From: Psychrobacter fozii
GTDB taxonomy: Bacteria; Pseudomonadota; Gammaproteobacteria; Pseudomonadales; Moraxellaceae
DNA: 64,000 bases
Direction of reading: 5' to 3'
Assembly (NCBI RefSeq): GCF_003217155.1
Contig: NZ_QJSU01000005.1
Span: forward strand, 1 to 64,000
Part shown: positions 61,683-64,000 of the stretch, piece by piece
Position numbering within the stretch: the stretch's first letter is position 1
How the letters are laid out: each line of letters begins with the position of its first letter
The notes under the pieces: model-generated
The model's database searches: none
The model's input: the letters and a program-made list of their open reading frames with translations, nothing else
What the model was told of the DNA's origin: nothing
Translations under genes and position numbers: made by a program

Positions 61683-62663
61683 ATGACCATTCAACAATTA
61701 TTCAAAACAGCGCCCGTCACCACATTATTGTTAGTCAGCTTTATTGGCCTATTCATTATGCAGGTGCTGACAGGCGTCGATGCCAACAATCCATCGACGG
61801 AGGCCTTGCTCAAATGGGGCGCGAATGCGTTGCCTTACACCATGCAAGAACAACCATGGCGGCTGGTGAGCAGTGCATTTTTGCATATTGGTTTGATGCA
61901 TTTGTTGTTTAATGGCTTTGCTATGTATTTCTTTGGACAAGTTGCCGAGCCGATGTTTGGCTCAGCCAAGTTTTTGGCATTGTTTTTATTGTCCGCAATC
62001 GGTGGTAACTTACTCAATAGTTATGTGACATGGCAGAGTCTTTTGGATGGTACGGGACAGCCTGGCCTGTCGGCTGGTGCCTCTGGTGGTATTATGGGTA
62101 TTGGTGCAGCATTGTTAATCGCTGCCCTGTTTAAAATATCAGTAAATGGCATGGTACTTAACCTCAAAAGCTTGATATTTATCATGGGCATTAACTTGGT
62201 TTATGGTTTTGCTGTACCGGGTATAGATAACGCGGGTCATATCGGTGGTGCTATTACCGGACTAATCATCGCACTGGCTTTCGCGATTGCTTACCGTCAG
62301 CGTTTGGCTGTCGCGCTACAAAATGCAGCTGTCTATCAAAACCAAAATCTACACAGCTATCAAACGACCTACATCTATCAACCGCCTAGCGTTGATAGTT
62401 ACTCAACTCATCAGGCTACTGATTTAGATATAACCGATTCACGTAGCGATGATGCTTATACTCAAAGTAATACTGGAACGGATGCAGGGTCAGATATCAA
62501 CACTGTTCATGCCAACAGCATCCCACCAAAAACACCTATCAAACCCTCGTTTATCTGGCAGTTATTGCCATGGCTAGCGATGTTATTGATCAGTATTGGC
62601 TTTGTCTGGTGGTGGCAAGATATTCACTATCAGATACTACAAGTATTAAAAGCTATTGAGTAA
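61683..62663 (+). CDS. Rhomboid family intramembrane serine protease
   Basis: The 326-residue polytopic protein has a rhomboid core of six helices (about 12-205), with the HLLFN motif (His73, Asn77), catalytic Ser134 in GASGG and catalytic His186 in GHIGG. A hydrophilic, Ser/Thr/Asp/Gln-rich linker of about 75 residues and an extra transmembrane helix (about 283-304) follow; standard bacterial rhomboids end before this. Substrates are unknown. Confidence 0.88.
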   Translation: MTIQQLFKTAPVTTLLLVSFIGLFIMQVLTGVDANNPSTEALLKWGANALPYTMQEQPWRLVSSAFLHIGLMHLLFNGFAMYFFGQVAEPMFGSAKFLALFLLSAIGGNLLNSYVTWQSLLDGTGQPGLSAGASGGIMGIGAALLIAALFKISVNGMVLNLKSLIFIMGINLVYGFAVPGIDNAGHIGGAITGLIIALAFAIAYRQRLAVALQNAAVYQNQNLHSYQTTYIYQPPSVDSYSTHQATDLDITDSRSDDAYTQSNTGTDAGSDINTVHANSIPPKTPIKPSFIWQLLPWLAMLLISIGFVWWWQDIHYQILQVLKAIE

Positions 62664-62777
62664 ACGTCCATACTTATCTATCATGGCTCAACGGCTTCTT
62701 AGTTTGGTTTTCCCTACTCGCTTATTGCTATCTAACTGTTTTACCTTATGACGACCACTCCTTTACGAGATTCTCTT

Positions 62778-63590
62778 ATGTTTACACTTGCAGCGCTACC
62801 TCATATCTCTACGCGTACTATGTTCAATGCGTTAACTACTACTGCGCTACTCAGTGTGGCTAGCCTGTCTAACGCTGCGATTTTTAATGACAACTTACCG
62901 ACTGACAAAGATGCCGTACTCAGCGTTGGCGTCAACGTCATGGCGGTCAAATCAGCTTATGATCTGGAAGATGATACCGAGGTAAATGTGTTACCAGGTG
63001 CATTTTATGACAATAACAGATTTTATATACGCGGCGCGCAAGCGGGTGTCTACGCGATCAATGATGGTGTCAATCAGTTGTCTGCCTATGCCAAACTCGC
63101 TGGTTCTGAATTTGATCCTGATGATGCCAATGGTGCGCTTCAAGGTCTTGACGAACGCAAATCATCAGCAGAAGCAGGTCTGAGCTATCAGCGTCGTACA
63201 TCTGTTGGCGGCATCCGTGCTCAGATAGGGACTGATGTGTTAGATCGTAGTGGCGGTAACACGGCTCGCTTAACGTATCTTGCTAGAATCACTAAAGGCA
63301 AGCTGACGGTCTATCCAAGCATTGGCTTTGAATATCATGATGCTGATTACAATGAATACTACTACGGCGTCAGTGATGAAGAATCAGCAGAAACAGGCGT
63401 TGACGCTTATAAATCTAATTCGAGTGTGAACCCATATATTAATATTAGTGCCAACTATGACTTCAATGATCGTTGGGCAGGATTTGCCAATCAAAGCGTG
63501 AGCTATGTCCCAAATGAGCAATACGATAGTCCAATGGTCGACTCACGTACTGAAGCAGCGACGACGCTTGGTTTGCTTTATAAGTTCTAA
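62778..63590 (+). CDS. MipA/OmpV family outer-membrane protein
   Basis: The beta-barrel protein (about 270 residues) has a signal region ending SLSNA before AIFNDNLP, repeated amphipathic strands (GRKFYIRGAQAGVYAI-like, EAGLSYQRRT, GRLTVYPSIGFEYHDADYNEYYYGV) and the terminal Phe of outer-membrane proteins (GLLYKF). The NEYYYGVSD... block is typical of MipA/OmpV scaffold proteins. In-frame ATGs lie at 62748, 62778 and 62820. A GAG precedes 62778. It may scaffold peptidoglycan enzymes, by family analogy. Confidence 0.75.
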   Translation: MFTLAALPHISTRTMFNALTTTALLSVASLSNAAIFNDNLPTDKDAVLSVGVNVMAVKSAYDLEDDTEVNVLPGAFYDNNRFYIRGAQAGVYAINDGVNQLSAYAKLAGSEFDPDDANGALQGLDERKSSAEAGLSYQRRTSVGGIRAQIGTDVLDRSGGNTARLTYLARITKGKLTVYPSIGFEYHDADYNEYYYGVSDEESAETGVDAYKSNSSVNPYINISANYDFNDRWAGFANQSVSYVPNEQYDSPMVDSRTEAATTLGLLYKF

Positions 63591-63616
63591 GTGAGATTAG
63601 ATTTTTGATTTGATGT

Positions 63617-63650
63617 GAAAAAGCTGAGCATTTTGCTCGGCTTTTTTTGG
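63617..63650 (+). terminator. Terminator after the OmpV-type gene
   Basis: AAGCTGAGCA pairs with TGCTCGGCTT (one G-U) around TTT, with A-run and T-run, 30 nt after the stop codon. Confidence 0.85.
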
Positions 63651-63693
63651 TTTAAGTCGAGCTGTTATAAATTCAAACGCTCTGCTGGCTTTT

Positions 63694-63999
63694 TTATCGT
63701 ACTTTATTTAAGTTTCGCTCTAAATAGAAGCGCCAAACCGTACTTATGAATAATAATATGTATGAGCCAATCCAACACCCGAATCCCCAAACTTTCAGTT
63801 CGATTTCTGAATCATGAATTCCTTTATCGCCTGTTGCTACTATGGTTGTGATAAAAAAAGTAGATAACCCAAGCATAAAAGTAAAAGCGGCAAGGTTAAT
63901 CGGGTTTTTATGGCGAAACGTCAGGTATATAGCTAGCAAAAAAGTGAGGTTACTATAAGCTTGGAATACTAAACCGACCCAACCAAATAGAATACCCAT
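63694..63999 (-). CDS. Hypothetical membrane protein, at least 101 aa (window edge)
   Basis: Hydrophobic segments at about 5-27, 36-54 and 70-89 with a basic tail (RFYLERNLNKVR). I do not recognise a family. The ATG at 63999 is one base from the window edge, so an upstream start cannot be excluded and the ribosome site cannot be seen. Confidence 0.5.
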   Translation of the reverse strand: MGILFGWVGLVFQAYSNLTFLLAIYLTFRHKNPINLAAFTFMLGLSTFFITTIVATGDKGIHDSEIELKVWGFGCWIGSYILLFISTVWRFYLERNLNKVR

Positions 64000-64000
64000 T

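Overview
The window looks like ordinary chromosome of a low-to-moderate GC gammaproteobacterium of the family Moraxellaceae, most probably Psychrobacter. This is a judgement from protein resemblance and gene order (argG/pyrC/rnt, pyrG-kdsA-eno-ftsB-ispD, hda/perM/purMN), from the long acinetobacter/pseudomonad-type isocitrate lyase, and from the many short, hydrophilic, lineage-specific genes. No transposase, prophage or CRISPR array was seen. The mobile-looking material consists of short palindromic intergenic repeats.

Layout. 1-3.8 kb: C2/alcohol oxidation (3' end of an aldehyde dehydrogenase, AdhP, a DUF779 protein, a GMC oxidoreductase). 4.2-10.1 kb: a complete dipeptide-type ABC importer (dppABCDF-like). 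10.1-12.4 kb: a variable patch with a NERD/zinc-finger protein, two orphan genes and a decayed paralogue. 12.6-17.2 kb: tkt, two unknown genes, serS and a small repeat-bearing ORF just upstream of serS. 17.4-24 kb: a YcxB-like membrane protein, dps, a DUF2057 protein, hda, a PerM-type permease, then divergent purMN. 24-29.3 kb: a succinate-semialdehyde-type dehydrogenase, a LysR regulator and aceA. 29.4-35 kb: a DUF4349 lipoprotein, a CYTH-CHAD triphosphatase, an unexported YkuD enzyme and an unknown membrane protein, with three miniature repeats between them. 35-39.5 kb: argG, pyrC, rnt, a tiny membrane protein and tRNA-Glu. 39.7-50 kb: a membrane-anchored BLUF photoreceptor, ispD, ftsB, eno, copper genes (copA, copZ and an HMA-like protein without cysteines), kdsA and pyrG. 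50-56.6 kb: a porin, malate synthase G, a candidate small RNA, miaE and four consecutive very hydrophilic small genes. 56.8-64 kb: ppk1, mtgA, a glutaredoxin-like protein, an FMN alpha-hydroxyacid dehydrogenase, a rhomboid protease, a MipA/OmpV-type outer-membrane protein and a truncated membrane protein.

How it fits together. AdhP plus the aldehyde dehydrogenase would give acetate. AceA and GlcB, about 22 kb apart here, supply both glyoxylate-shunt enzymes for growth on C2 units, and LldD would add lactate. The most novel-looking items are the four-gene disordered-protein cluster beside ppk1, the cysteine-less HMA protein in the copper locus, the hexamer tract inside the IspD dimer arm, the candidate sRNA between glcB and miaE, the membrane-anchored BLUF protein, the cytoplasmic YkuD enzyme, and two miniature-repeat families that sit at or form the stop codons of neighbouring genes. 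All calls come from reading the sequence; no database search was possible.
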